This document shows positions 38,308-46,433 of a stretch of 59,479 bases of DNA, piece after piece (position 1 is the first letter of the stretch; each line of letters begins with the position of its first letter). The stretch covers positions 1-59,479 of the forward strand of contig MEOK01000033.1 of assembly GCA_001769195.1 (NCBI GenBank), read 5' to 3'. The position numbers and the translations under genes were made by a program. The notes below the pieces were generated by a model that ran no database searches, had not been told where the DNA came from, and saw only the letters and a list, made by a program, of their open reading frames with translations. Source of the DNA: Bacteroidetes bacterium GWF2_40_14. GTDB lineage: Bacteria > Bacteroidota > Bacteroidia > Bacteroidales > UBA932.

Positions 38308-41253
38308 ATGAGAAAACGCTTCCTTAAGGGTTTTGTGATTACTCTGATATTAACATGTAGCACAGCTCTGCTTGCGCAGCAAATCTCCTTGCTTAAGGTT
38401 AAGAATATGAATATGGTCTATCTTGGCAAAAGATACTCCTATTTATTGCCCCATGTTTCCAAATCGTATGAAAATGCGATGGCTTTCAATCGTAAGTTAT
38501 GGAATTACAAAGATTCCACTGTAAATATATTTCTCAATGATTTTCAGGATATGGGGCATGGTGGGGCGTCTGCCATGCCCTTCAATACTGTAGAACTGGG
38601 AGTGGAACCATACAGTTTCGCTTTTAGTATAGTCCCTTCCAATGGAAGGTTCCAATGGCTCTTCAATCACGAACTTACCCATATTGTTATGGCCGACAAA
38701 CCAAACAAGAGGGATGAGTCTTTCCGCAAATTGTTTCTTGGAAAGGTCCTAAGGAATGAGGAAAACCCTTTGTCGGCCCTCTGGAGCTATATCACTGTTC
38801 CCCGCTGGTACTCTCCTCGCTGGTACCACGAGGGAATTGCCTGCTTTATGGAGACCTGGCTGTCGGGGGGAATGGGCAGGGCCATGGGTGAGTACGACGA
38901 AATGTATTTCAGGAGCATTGTTAAGGAGAAAGAACCTATTTACTCGCTCATAGGGCTGGAAACTGAAGGTACCACAATCGATTTTCAGGTTGGGGCAAAT
39001 GCCTATCTGTACGGGTCGAGGTTTGTTTCATATCTGGCCTATCAGTATGGGATTGACAAATTAAAGTGTTTCTATACCCGTACGGACAGCAGTAGGGCCT
39101 TTTTTGCAAATCAGTTTAAAAAGACTTATAATCAACCTGTTAAAGAGGTGTGGAATGAATGGATAAAATGGGAAAATGGCTATCAGACCCAAAACATCGA
39201 TGCAATAAAGGAGTACCCTCTCACTCCGTTTCGCCGGCTTACGGAGGGACCTCTTGGAAACGTATCGAAGGTCTGCTATAACCCATCTACCCAAAAACTC
39301 TATGCTGCCATTAACTATCCGGGTGTAATTTCTCAGATTGCAGAGATTGATCTCAGGAGTGGTTTGTTACGCAAGATTGCCACTCTTGATTCTCCTGTCC
39401 TTTATTATACCACCGACATTACATATAATCCTGCGGGAGAGAAGATTTATATAACTGAACAGAATCAGAAGTACCGTAATCTGGTGGAGGTTGATGTAAA
39501 AACCGGTAAAAAGAGGGTGGTAAATGCATTTACCAGAACCGGTGATCTGGTATTCAATGCAAAGGACAACTCTATCTGGGGCGTCAGACACGACAACGGC
39601 AACGCAATACTTGTAAAGATTCCGGAACCTTATACAGAAGTGATTCCCATGTACACCGCTCCTTTTGGAAAAGTAATCTTCGATCTTGACATTTCTAAGG
39701 ATTGCGGCAAATTGTGTGCATCAATGTCGGGGCTCAAGGGTGAGCAGTCGGTTGTAATGTTCGATATGGACCTGCTTGAAAAAGGGACCCCTAAATTAAA
39801 CATTATCTACACTCTGGAGGACAACACATTGACTCAGTTCAAGTTCTCTAACGACGACAAATACCTCATTGGCACATCTTATTATACCGGTGTTTCAAAT
39901 GTATGGCGAATAAAGTTAGATGATCAGAAATTTGAGTTGCTCTCTAATACCGAAACCGGATATTTCATGCCTGTGCAGTTGAATGCCGACTCGCTTTTTG
40001 TGCTTCAGTTCAGCCGTGACGGTATGGTTCCGGGGACAGTGCCAATTAAGGTTATTGAAGATGCGAATGCTATAACATATCTGGGGAACATGGTTCAGCA
40101 GAGACACAAAGTTGTTGAGGATTGGTCGTTACCTCCGGCTGGAGATATCATGGGGCTTTATGAATCCAAACAGGAGGAGAAATATATACCTGTAAAGCAG
40201 ATGAAGCTTGCCAATGCCTACCCCGATATTGCCGGCTTTAAAAAGACGGTGGCTGTCGGATACCGCGTAAACTGGCAGGATCAGATGGGTCTGAGTCGTA
40301 TTAACCTCTTTCTGGCTGTATCGCCGTGGAGTTCCTACAACGATAATCAGAAGGTTCATGCAATGGTGGACTGGAACCTATGGAACTGGCACTTTTCTGC
40401 CTCTTTTAACAAGACTGACTTCTACGACCTCTTTGGGCCGACAATGAACAGTCGTGCCGGATACTCTCTTGGAGTTAGCTACAAGAGCTCGAGTTCAAGA
40501 AGGTCCCCTTTAAAATCTTTCTATAGTTTTGGGGTATATACATTCGGGGGTCTTGAGGTGCTGCCTCAATATCAGAATGTTGCCTCTCCAATCAGAAACC
40601 TTCAGTCTGCTACTGCATCCTATGGCATTTCGAAATTGAGAAAAACCCTGGGTGCAGTTATGGATGAAAAGGGTTATTCATGGGATTTTACAGGCACAAC
40701 CCACTATGCAGGGGGCGGTCTCTTTCCTTCATTTGTCTCTAATCAGGATTTCGGTTTTCTTGTTCCCGGAATCAGGAACACCAGTTTCTGGATAAGAAAC
40801 AGCATTGGTCAGTCGCTTGGCAGCAGGCAGTCCGGTCTCTCATACTTTTACTTTGGCGGGTTCCGCAACAACTATGTAGACTGGCAGCAATCTGAACAAT
40901 ATCGTATGCCAATGGCTTTTGCCGGAACTGAGATTGACGAGATACAGGCCTACAACTATGTGAAAACCATGGGAGAACTCAATCTACGACCGTTACGCAT
41001 AAAAAATGCAGGAACCACATGGTTGTACCCTACATTCATAAAATCCTCGTTGTTTGGTACCCATCTGATGACCGATTTTGACAAGCCTTCAAATACGTCG
41101 CACATTTTTAACATTGGTGCCCAAATTGACATTCAGCTTGTTTTATTCACCTACTTTAAGACCACTTGGTCGGTGGGTTATGCAAAAAAGCTGGAGTATG
41201 GTCTGAAACCTACCGACAAGTTCATGCTCTCGCTAAAGCTGCTCGGCAACTAG
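38308..41253 (+). CDS. gluzincin-like peptidase with beta-propeller and outer-membrane-type C-terminus
   Basis: 981 residues with a signal peptide (cleavage near LLAQ). Zinc site: HELTH at 121-125 and the third ligand in WYHEGIA (E175), the MA-clan pattern with about 50 residues between. Residues about 295-600 look like a TolB-type beta-propeller (repeating xxYTTDITYNPAGEKIYI-like strands). The C-terminal 350 residues are rich in alternating aromatic strands (SFYSFGVYTFGGLEV, YFYFGGFRNNYV) and end in FMLSLKLLGN, suggesting an outer-membrane beta-barrel. A surface-anchored protease is the likeliest role. It ends the PrsW operon. Confidence 0.8.
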   Translation: MRKRFLKGFVITLILTCSTALLAQQISLLKVKNMNMVYLGKRYSYLLPHVSKSYENAMAFNRKLWNYKDSTVNIFLNDFQDMGHGGASAMPFNTVELGVEPYSFAFSIVPSNGRFQWLFNHELTHIVMADKPNKRDESFRKLFLGKVLRNEENPLSALWSYITVPRWYSPRWYHEGIACFMETWLSGGMGRAMGEYDEMYFRSIVKEKEPIYSLIGLETEGTTIDFQVGANAYLYGSRFVSYLAYQYGIDKLKCFYTRTDSSRAFFANQFKKTYNQPVKEVWNEWIKWENGYQTQNIDAIKEYPLTPFRRLTEGPLGNVSKVCYNPSTQKLYAAINYPGVISQIAEIDLRSGLLRKIATLDSPVLYYTTDITYNPAGEKIYITEQNQKYRNLVEVDVKTGKKRVVNAFTRTGDLVFNAKDNSIWGVRHDNGNAILVKIPEPYTEVIPMYTAPFGKVIFDLDISKDCGKLCASMSGLKGEQSVVMFDMDLLEKGTPKLNIIYTLEDNTLTQFKFSNDDKYLIGTSYYTGVSNVWRIKLDDQKFELLSNTETGYFMPVQLNADSLFVLQFSRDGMVPGTVPIKVIEDANAITYLGNMVQQRHKVVEDWSLPPAGDIMGLYESKQEEKYIPVKQMKLANAYPDIAGFKKTVAVGYRVNWQDQMGLSRINLFLAVSPWSSYNDNQKVHAMVDWNLWNWHFSASFNKTDFYDLFGPTMNSRAGYSLGVSYKSSSSRRSPLKSFYSFGVYTFGGLEVLPQYQNVASPIRNLQSATASYGISKLRKTLGAVMDEKGYSWDFTGTTHYAGGGLFPSFVSNQDFGFLVPGIRNTSFWIRNSIGQSLGSRQSGLSYFYFGGFRNNYVDWQQSEQYRMPMAFAGTEIDEIQAYNYVKTMGELNLRPLRIKNAGTTWLYPTFIKSSLFGTHLMTDFDKPSNTSHIFNIGAQIDIQLVLFTYFKTTWSVGYAKKLEYGLKPTDKFMLSLKLLGN

Positions 41254-41292
41254 GGTGGGTTTTCAGATACGTGCCACGGACTTACACACTTC

Positions 41293-41367
41293 GCAGCTCT
41301 AAAAACAAATGCGGAAACTATTATGCTGGTATAAAGAGCTGCATGGTTTCCGCTCATTGTTTTTTTA
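41293..41367 (+). ncRNA. candidate pseudoknot-forming RNA or terminator element
   Basis: Two 8-bp helices interleave: GCAGCTCT (41293-41300) with AGAGCTGC (41335-41342), and GCGGAAAC (41311-41318) with GTTTCCGC (41346-41353); this crossing order is an H-type pseudoknot. It is followed by TCATTG and a run of seven T (41361-41367). It starts 40 nt after the gluzincin stop, so it could be a 3' terminator, a 3'-UTR-derived RNA, or a small RNA. No family recognised. Confidence 0.45.
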
Positions 41368-41435
41368 AACGTGCAACTCCTTGAGTGGGTGCCCAACTCC
41401 TCCTGACAAGTATCTTCAAATCCCGCCCCATTCCC

Positions 41436-41510
41436 ATTAGCACATTAGCACATTAGCACATTAGCATATTAGCACATTAGCAAATTAGCAAATTAGCACA
41501 TTAGCAAATT
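41436..41510. repeat. 8-bp tandem repeat ATTAGCAC (about 9 units)
   Basis: The octamer ATTAGCAC or variants ATTAGCAA/ATTAGCAT repeats without gaps for about nine units, some 110 bp before the next gene. Exact period, single-base variants only at position 8. It looks prone to copy-number change. Otherwise the gap 41254-41620 contains only the pseudoknot element. Confidence 0.9.
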
Positions 41511-41620
41511 AAACAGGGTACACAATGTGCGTCCCCATGTACCACCTGTGTTCCCACTTCCGCCGAATAGCTTTAACGGGAATTTTTTCGTATATTGAGG
41601 TTTTGGCTAAATTCATTACC

Positions 41621-43312
41621 ATGTCGCGCAAAACCATTCTCAGAATAATCCTTTATTCATTCCTATCTGCAGTAGCTTTATTAATTTGCATCCAGTTAAG
41701 TTTTACTCTCTATTTTAACAACCGAATCAAAACTGCTTTGCTGGAAGAGGTTGTCAAGCAGACGGACCAGAAATATGATGTAAGTATTGCAAAGATCCGT
41801 ACAAACCTCTTCAGACAATCGATCTACATTTCGGGGTTCCTCATGAAGCCGGTGAAAAATAACGGTTTGTTACTGCAAAAAGATTCTACGTTACAAAATA
41901 GCTCTGACACACAAACGTACTTTTTCACTGCCAAAAGAATAAATTTCATAAATTTTGGCGTTTTTTCTTACATCTTCCGTAAAAACCTGATAATATCCCG
42001 AATGGTGCTGGAAAGCCCCTCCGGTAAGATATACAGAAGCAGGGCCACGCTCTCCAAACACCCAAAGGGAGAACTGCCAGAAGATGCTAAAACGATGTTC
42101 TCAATTTACCACCTCTTCAGCAAAAAAATCCATTCTCTTAAAATAAACAGCATTCAAATAATCAATGCTGACATTGCAGTTTTTGACGATTATACAGATA
42201 TTGTTCCCTCTATTGTTAGCAATGAGAATGAGCTGAATATTTTAAATTTAAGGATTGACAAGTTATCGGATGGGGCCGGGAGACTCTTTGTTGCCGACAG
42301 TGTGCATCTGATTATCAACAACTTTGCATATACTCCAAAAGACAGCCTCTACTCTTTTCGCGTGAAAAAACTTATGGCATCTTATTCCGACTCAACCTTG
42401 CTTCTGGATTCTTTCTCTTTGGTTCCGAACTACACTAAGCGCGAATTTGCCAAAGAGGTCAAAAAACAGACCGACCGTTTTAAAATTTCCGCTAAAAAGG
42501 TTGTTTTCAATAAGATTGATGTAAAACTGCTTTTTGAACGAAACATTTTCTTATCTGAAAAGCTGGACATAGACAGCCTGAGTTTGTCGGCATACAGAGA
42601 CAAAAACGACATCCGTAAACCTCAGCGGGCAAAGTCTTTACAACAAATATTGAAAAACCTGCCCATCTATTCTGTTATTGACACAATTCGTCTGAATGAT
42701 GCAGAAATAACGTATGAAGAGGTTGCTCCAGGGTCGGCAAAACCCGGCAGGGTTTCATTTAACAGCTTAAACGCAACTATTACAGGTTTTACAAGCGACT
42801 CAACCCTCTTTTCAAAATTCAATATTCTTAAAATTGATGCTTCATGTATGTTAATGAATAAGGGCAAACTGCAGGCTCAATACCGCTTTCCGCTGAATAC
42901 AGACAAAACGGAATTTGAATGCTCGGGCACACTTACAGAAATGCCTATGACGGCAATGAATCATATGCTGGAAACCAATGCAAAGGTTTCTATGAAAGAG
43001 GGTGTTATAGACTCGATGGTTTTCTCCTTCTTTGCAAATGAATTTGCATCGAAAGGCAAAATGAAATTTGTCTATCACAATTTAAAAATGGAGATTTTAA
43101 ACAAGGAGGGGGGAAAAACCGGATTTCTGGAACAAGCAAAAACATTTTTCGCCCATCTGCTTGTTATAAAGGAGAGTAATCCCACAGGAAAAAACCCGGT
43201 GCGGATTACCGAAATAAGCTACCCCCGAGACCCTACCAGATTCATTTTCAACTACTCCTGGAAGTCCATCTACAGCGGTATAAAACCGGCAATTTCTCCC
43301 CGGAGTAAGTAG
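41621..43312 (+). CDS. AsmA-like / DUF748-type membrane-anchored protein
   Basis: The start at 41621 (MSRKTILRII) gives a clean N-terminal membrane anchor (about 5-26, LYSFLSAVALLICIQLSFTL); the frame upstream runs through non-coding sequence. The extracytoplasmic part (563 residues in total) is a long beta-rich chain with repeats of ISGFLMKP/INIIADIAVFDD-like strands, VSFNSLNATITGF and LNKEGGKTGFLEQAKTF near the end, resembling AsmA-like or DUF748 proteins that bridge the membranes. Similarity is structural in style only; the family is not certain. Monocistronic, ending before an inverted-repeat element. Confidence 0.55.
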   Translation: MSRKTILRIILYSFLSAVALLICIQLSFTLYFNNRIKTALLEEVVKQTDQKYDVSIAKIRTNLFRQSIYISGFLMKPVKNNGLLLQKDSTLQNSSDTQTYFFTAKRINFINFGVFSYIFRKNLIISRMVLESPSGKIYRSRATLSKHPKGELPEDAKTMFSIYHLFSKKIHSLKINSIQIINADIAVFDDYTDIVPSIVSNENELNILNLRIDKLSDGAGRLFVADSVHLIINNFAYTPKDSLYSFRVKKLMASYSDSTLLLDSFSLVPNYTKREFAKEVKKQTDRFKISAKKVVFNKIDVKLLFERNIFLSEKLDIDSLSLSAYRDKNDIRKPQRAKSLQQILKNLPIYSVIDTIRLNDAEITYEEVAPGSAKPGRVSFNSLNATITGFTSDSTLFSKFNILKIDASCMLMNKGKLQAQYRFPLNTDKTEFECSGTLTEMPMTAMNHMLETNAKVSMKEGVIDSMVFSFFANEFASKGKMKFVYHNLKMEILNKEGGKTGFLEQAKTFFAHLLVIKESNPTGKNPVRITEISYPRDPTRFIFNYSWKSIYSGIKPAISPRSK

Positions 43313-43354
43313 TTTTTGCCTGTTTGCTTACCAAGTATTAACGAGCACTTCTGA

Positions 43355-43490
43355 AAAAAACTTCCTTGAAGTTTTTTGTATCAATCAATCATACAGTCAT
43401 TTATAATATTTTTCAGAAAATTTGATCTGGCAAATTTTTCGTATTTACCTACAATACTGTTACATGCAAAAAACTTCAAGGAAGTTTTTT
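43355..43490. repeat. small inverted-repeat element, 23-bp palindromic arms
   Basis: The left arm (43355-43377) and right arm (43468-43490) are exact reverse complements over 23 bp, and each arm is itself a hairpin AAAAAACTTC-NNN-GAAGTTTTTT. Between them lie 90 bp. TACATGCAAAAAACTTCAAGG (43461-43481) recurs inverted at 59329-59349. The inner part TCAATCA...CAGTCATTTATAATATTTT resembles the element at 57603-57702. The rest of the gap 43313-43832 shows no gene or RNA that I recognise. Confidence 0.85.
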
Positions 43491-43832
43491 AAGTTTCCCA
43501 CATAGTTAAGTGCAATATAATCAGTATGAAAGAAAGCATTTTTCATAATTTTCAGGTCATGATAGTTCTAATTACAATGTTAACTGGATTGCCAACTTAT
43601 ATACGTTCTCAACGACTGGAAAAACACCGCTAACGCTGGTGGAAACACTGGTATATATCACATATTCACGTATATACACATTACGTTGATTGTTAGACGA
43701 TTTTTTAAATGTTTGTAAATCATACATATGCTACTCCCTCTGGCAGAGCAGCTAACAATCACCTGATACACTGATGAATACGAAAATCTTATAGGGTAGT
43801 TCAATACCGACAATATGTGGTAGAGCCAAGTC

Positions 43833-44534
43833 TTACTGCGGAGGAGTCTTGTCCTTCATGCATCGTACCGAAAATCCGGAAATCTCCTCGGCAAGCTGGC
43901 TGCTGGCATATCCGTTGTCGTTAAACATCACCCTGCTCCAGGCTTTTGCCGTGTTCTCATAGCTGGTCCACCAGTAGCCCCGGTATCCCTGCTCCTTGAA
44001 GGTGCCGCTGTAGTCACGATAGCCGCCGGGCAACGCAGAAAAACCGCTTTCATTGGTCGCACCTGTGTTGGGGCTAGCCCAATCTCCGGTACCTGTCTCC
44101 TTCAGCTTAGCACCTGCTATGTATGAACCACCAAAATATGTGACTAATAACCCCCACTCAACATCGGAAGGAACATGCCATCCGGCCGGACACAATTTTT
44201 TTGTGTTCACAGCATACCAGTTGTACAAAACCCCATACTGACGCCTAAAAGTACCCTCATCATTATTATACCAACAATATCCCGGCGAGGATAAACCCTT
44301 CCAATCAATCTCTTCCTTTACCAAAGGTATAGGAGTTCCATCGTTGTATCTGGTGGTTTTAAGATTTTCTCCCATCCAGACCTGCCTGTCTATGGTCAAG
44401 GTCTGATAAACGTTTCCGTCGACATCCCTTACCATCTGTCCTGTCTGGGCATTCAGCAAAGAACCACCCCAAAGGAATGCGCCCACTAAAAAAAGGTGGT
44501 GGTAAATTGTGACCGATTGTATTTTCTTTTGCAT
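43833..44534 (-). CDS. FISUMP-domain (Fibrobacter paralogous domain) secreted protein
   Basis: The start is placed at 44534 (MQKKIQSVTI) because it gives a signal peptide; upstream residues are unlikely. The mature protein shows the FISUMP pattern: GQMVRDVDGNVYQTLTIDRQ, VWMGENLKTTRYNDGTPI, LCPAGWHVPSDVEW, ESGFSALPGGYRD, and WWTSYENTAKAWSRVMFND and GFSVRCMKD at the end. These secreted domains are common in Bacteroidetes and Fibrobacteres; the function is unknown. 234 residues. It is divergent from the TPR/AraC regulator gene. Confidence 0.9.
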   Translation of the reverse strand: MQKKIQSVTIYHHLFLVGAFLWGGSLLNAQTGQMVRDVDGNVYQTLTIDRQVWMGENLKTTRYNDGTPIPLVKEEIDWKGLSSPGYCWYNNDEGTFRRQYGVLYNWYAVNTKKLCPAGWHVPSDVEWGLLVTYFGGSYIAGAKLKETGTGDWASPNTGATNESGFSALPGGYRDYSGTFKEQGYRGYWWTSYENTAKAWSRVMFNDNGYASSQLAEEISGFSVRCMKDKTPPQ

Positions 44535-44576
44535 ATCTGTAAATATACGAAAATACCCCCGTGTAACCATTTTTTC

Positions 44577-44584
44577 TATATTTG
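44577..44584 (+). promoter_or_regulatory. -7 box very close to the regulator start codon
   Basis: TATATTTG matches TAnnTTTG and ends only 6 nt before ATG 44591. If used, the transcript would start at or near the start codon, that is, be (nearly) leaderless. Confidence 0.4.
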
Positions 44585-44590
44585 TACCGC

Positions 44591-46363
44591 ATGACCAAAC
44601 AATTCTACAAACTAAGCAAAACATTTATGTTTTCAGTTACTCTGGCAGCTTTGCTGTCAGCAGGTTCGCAGCTTAGTGCGCAGAAAAGCAATGTGTCTGA
44701 TGCCATAAACAAACAGTTTGCATGCTATCTCGAGGGGGAGAACAACGGAGAGGTACTTAGGAACTTTGCAGCATTTTTTCTGAGCACAGAGGAGTTTCAG
44801 CAGGTTATAAGCTACGCCGGACAACTTAAAAGCCTCGGGGAAAAGAATAATAATACAAGGTACAGGGCTTATGCAAATGCATATCTCGGTCAGGCATATC
44901 TGATGACAAACCAGAACGATATTGCCAAAATGTATCTTAACCAGGCCCTCCGTCAAGCTAAATCAATTGAAAATGATTCCATTCTTTGTTCGGTTTACAA
45001 TGGACTAGGTCTCTTCGCCTCAAATGTAGAGTCGGATTACAATACGGCAATATCATATTTTTTCAATGGGATAGAAGCGGCAAAGCGATGTTCTCATAAA
45101 CGTCTCCATAACATACTGTTGTGCAATATCTCCGGAGTATACTATCTCAAAGGCGATAGCACCGGTCTCAAGTATGCCCAGGAGTGCTACAACTTCGGAC
45201 ACTCACAAAACGACCCCTTCCTTGCTCTTTGGGGAGCAATGAACTCAGCCCGCATGTATATAGTAATGAAGAAGTACGAAGAGGCATTCAAGTACATTAA
45301 GGAGGCAGAATTTATTCTGCAAAAGAACCAATATAACGACCAGACCAATGTATTTACATTGTACGGTGAGATTCTGGTTGCACTCGGCGACAACACCGAA
45401 GCTGAAAAGTATTACAAGGAGGCTCTCAAGAATATAGGTCATGCCCAGACATCTTCAATTGCAAATATATATCTGAGTTACGGAAAATTGCTGGCAGAGC
45501 AGAAAAGATATTCCGAAGCTGTTCCACTGTTTGAAAAGGGAATAAAGGTGAGCGAGGACGGGCACAACCAGATTTTCATCAAGCAGCTCTTTGCGGCGCT
45601 TAGTGAATCTTACGAAAAGATGCAGCGGTTCGACAAGTCTCTGGAATATTTCAAAATATATCATACACAAACCAGCCGGGACTTCAATGAGGAGAGTGAG
45701 CGGTCGATAAACCAGTTAAGGATACAGTTCGATACCCAAAGAAAGGAGAACGAAGCGGAGCAGGCCAGGCTGGAGGTCCTAAACAAAACACGGAAGATGC
45801 AGTTTCTTATCATCATCCTTGTAATGGCCGTCGGTGTGGCGATATATTTGTACATAATATATGTAAACAAAAACAGGCTCTACCGCAGGATCATCATAAG
45901 GAACAAAGAGGCCATCAAGCGCGAGGATGATCTCAAGAACCAGTTGAAGAATTTTGTGACAGAGTGCCCAAACGTAGCAGAAAAATACTCAGTCTCATCT
46001 TTAAAGGAGGACAAGCTCGAAAACTTATTTCAGAAGATAGAATTTATAATGCACGAAGAGAAGCTGTATCACGACCCTGCTCTCACAAAAGAGAAAATTG
46101 CTGACAAGCTCAACACAAACCGGACATACCTTTCTCAGGTGATAAATGAACGTACCGGGCTCTCCGTTCCACATTATATAAATACATTCCGCATAAACGA
46201 AGCTGTAAGAAAACTCTCAGACAGTGAGGATGACACCCCTCTCAAAGCCCTTGCCTTTGACCTTGGATTTAATTCTATATCAACTTTTTACAAAGTATTT
46301 CAAGCCTCTGTCGGAATGACCCCGTCGCTATACCGCAAAAAGGTTCAGGAAATTTCTTCCTGA
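44591..46363 (+). CDS. TPR-containing membrane regulator with AraC-type HTH
   Basis: 590 residues. A signal sequence (MTKQFYKLSKTFMFSVTLAA) leads into tetratricopeptide repeats (about 70-380, e.g. YANAYLGQAYLMTNQNDIAK, LYGEILVALGDNTEAEKYY), one transmembrane segment (about 410-430, FLIIILVMAVGVAIYLYII), a coiled linker and a C-terminal AraC-family helix-turn-helix (about 490-585, LTKEKIADKLNTNRTYLSQV, ALAFDLGFNSISTFYKVF). The sensor is in the periplasm and the DNA-binding end in the cytosol. It is placed just upstream of the SusC/D operon, so it is probably its regulator. Confidence 0.88.
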   Translation: MTKQFYKLSKTFMFSVTLAALLSAGSQLSAQKSNVSDAINKQFACYLEGENNGEVLRNFAAFFLSTEEFQQVISYAGQLKSLGEKNNNTRYRAYANAYLGQAYLMTNQNDIAKMYLNQALRQAKSIENDSILCSVYNGLGLFASNVESDYNTAISYFFNGIEAAKRCSHKRLHNILLCNISGVYYLKGDSTGLKYAQECYNFGHSQNDPFLALWGAMNSARMYIVMKKYEEAFKYIKEAEFILQKNQYNDQTNVFTLYGEILVALGDNTEAEKYYKEALKNIGHAQTSSIANIYLSYGKLLAEQKRYSEAVPLFEKGIKVSEDGHNQIFIKQLFAALSESYEKMQRFDKSLEYFKIYHTQTSRDFNEESERSINQLRIQFDTQRKENEAEQARLEVLNKTRKMQFLIIILVMAVGVAIYLYIIYVNKNRLYRRIIIRNKEAIKREDDLKNQLKNFVTECPNVAEKYSVSSLKEDKLENLFQKIEFIMHEEKLYHDPALTKEKIADKLNTNRTYLSQVINERTGLSVPHYINTFRINEAVRKLSDSEDDTPLKALAFDLGFNSISTFYKVFQASVGMTPSLYRKKVQEISS

Positions 46364-46433
46364 TTCGGCAATTGCCGCTCACGCATGTTTATTAAGGTTA
46401 AATTGCGTTCAGATTTAATCAAATTAATAAACT

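Noticed and set aside
41436-41510. Possible CRISPR-like array
   Set aside because: The units are 8 bp and directly adjacent with no spacers.
43720-43790. tRNA-like stretch with a GGCAGAGCAG segment
   Set aside because: No acceptor stem or T-arm can be formed; coincidental.
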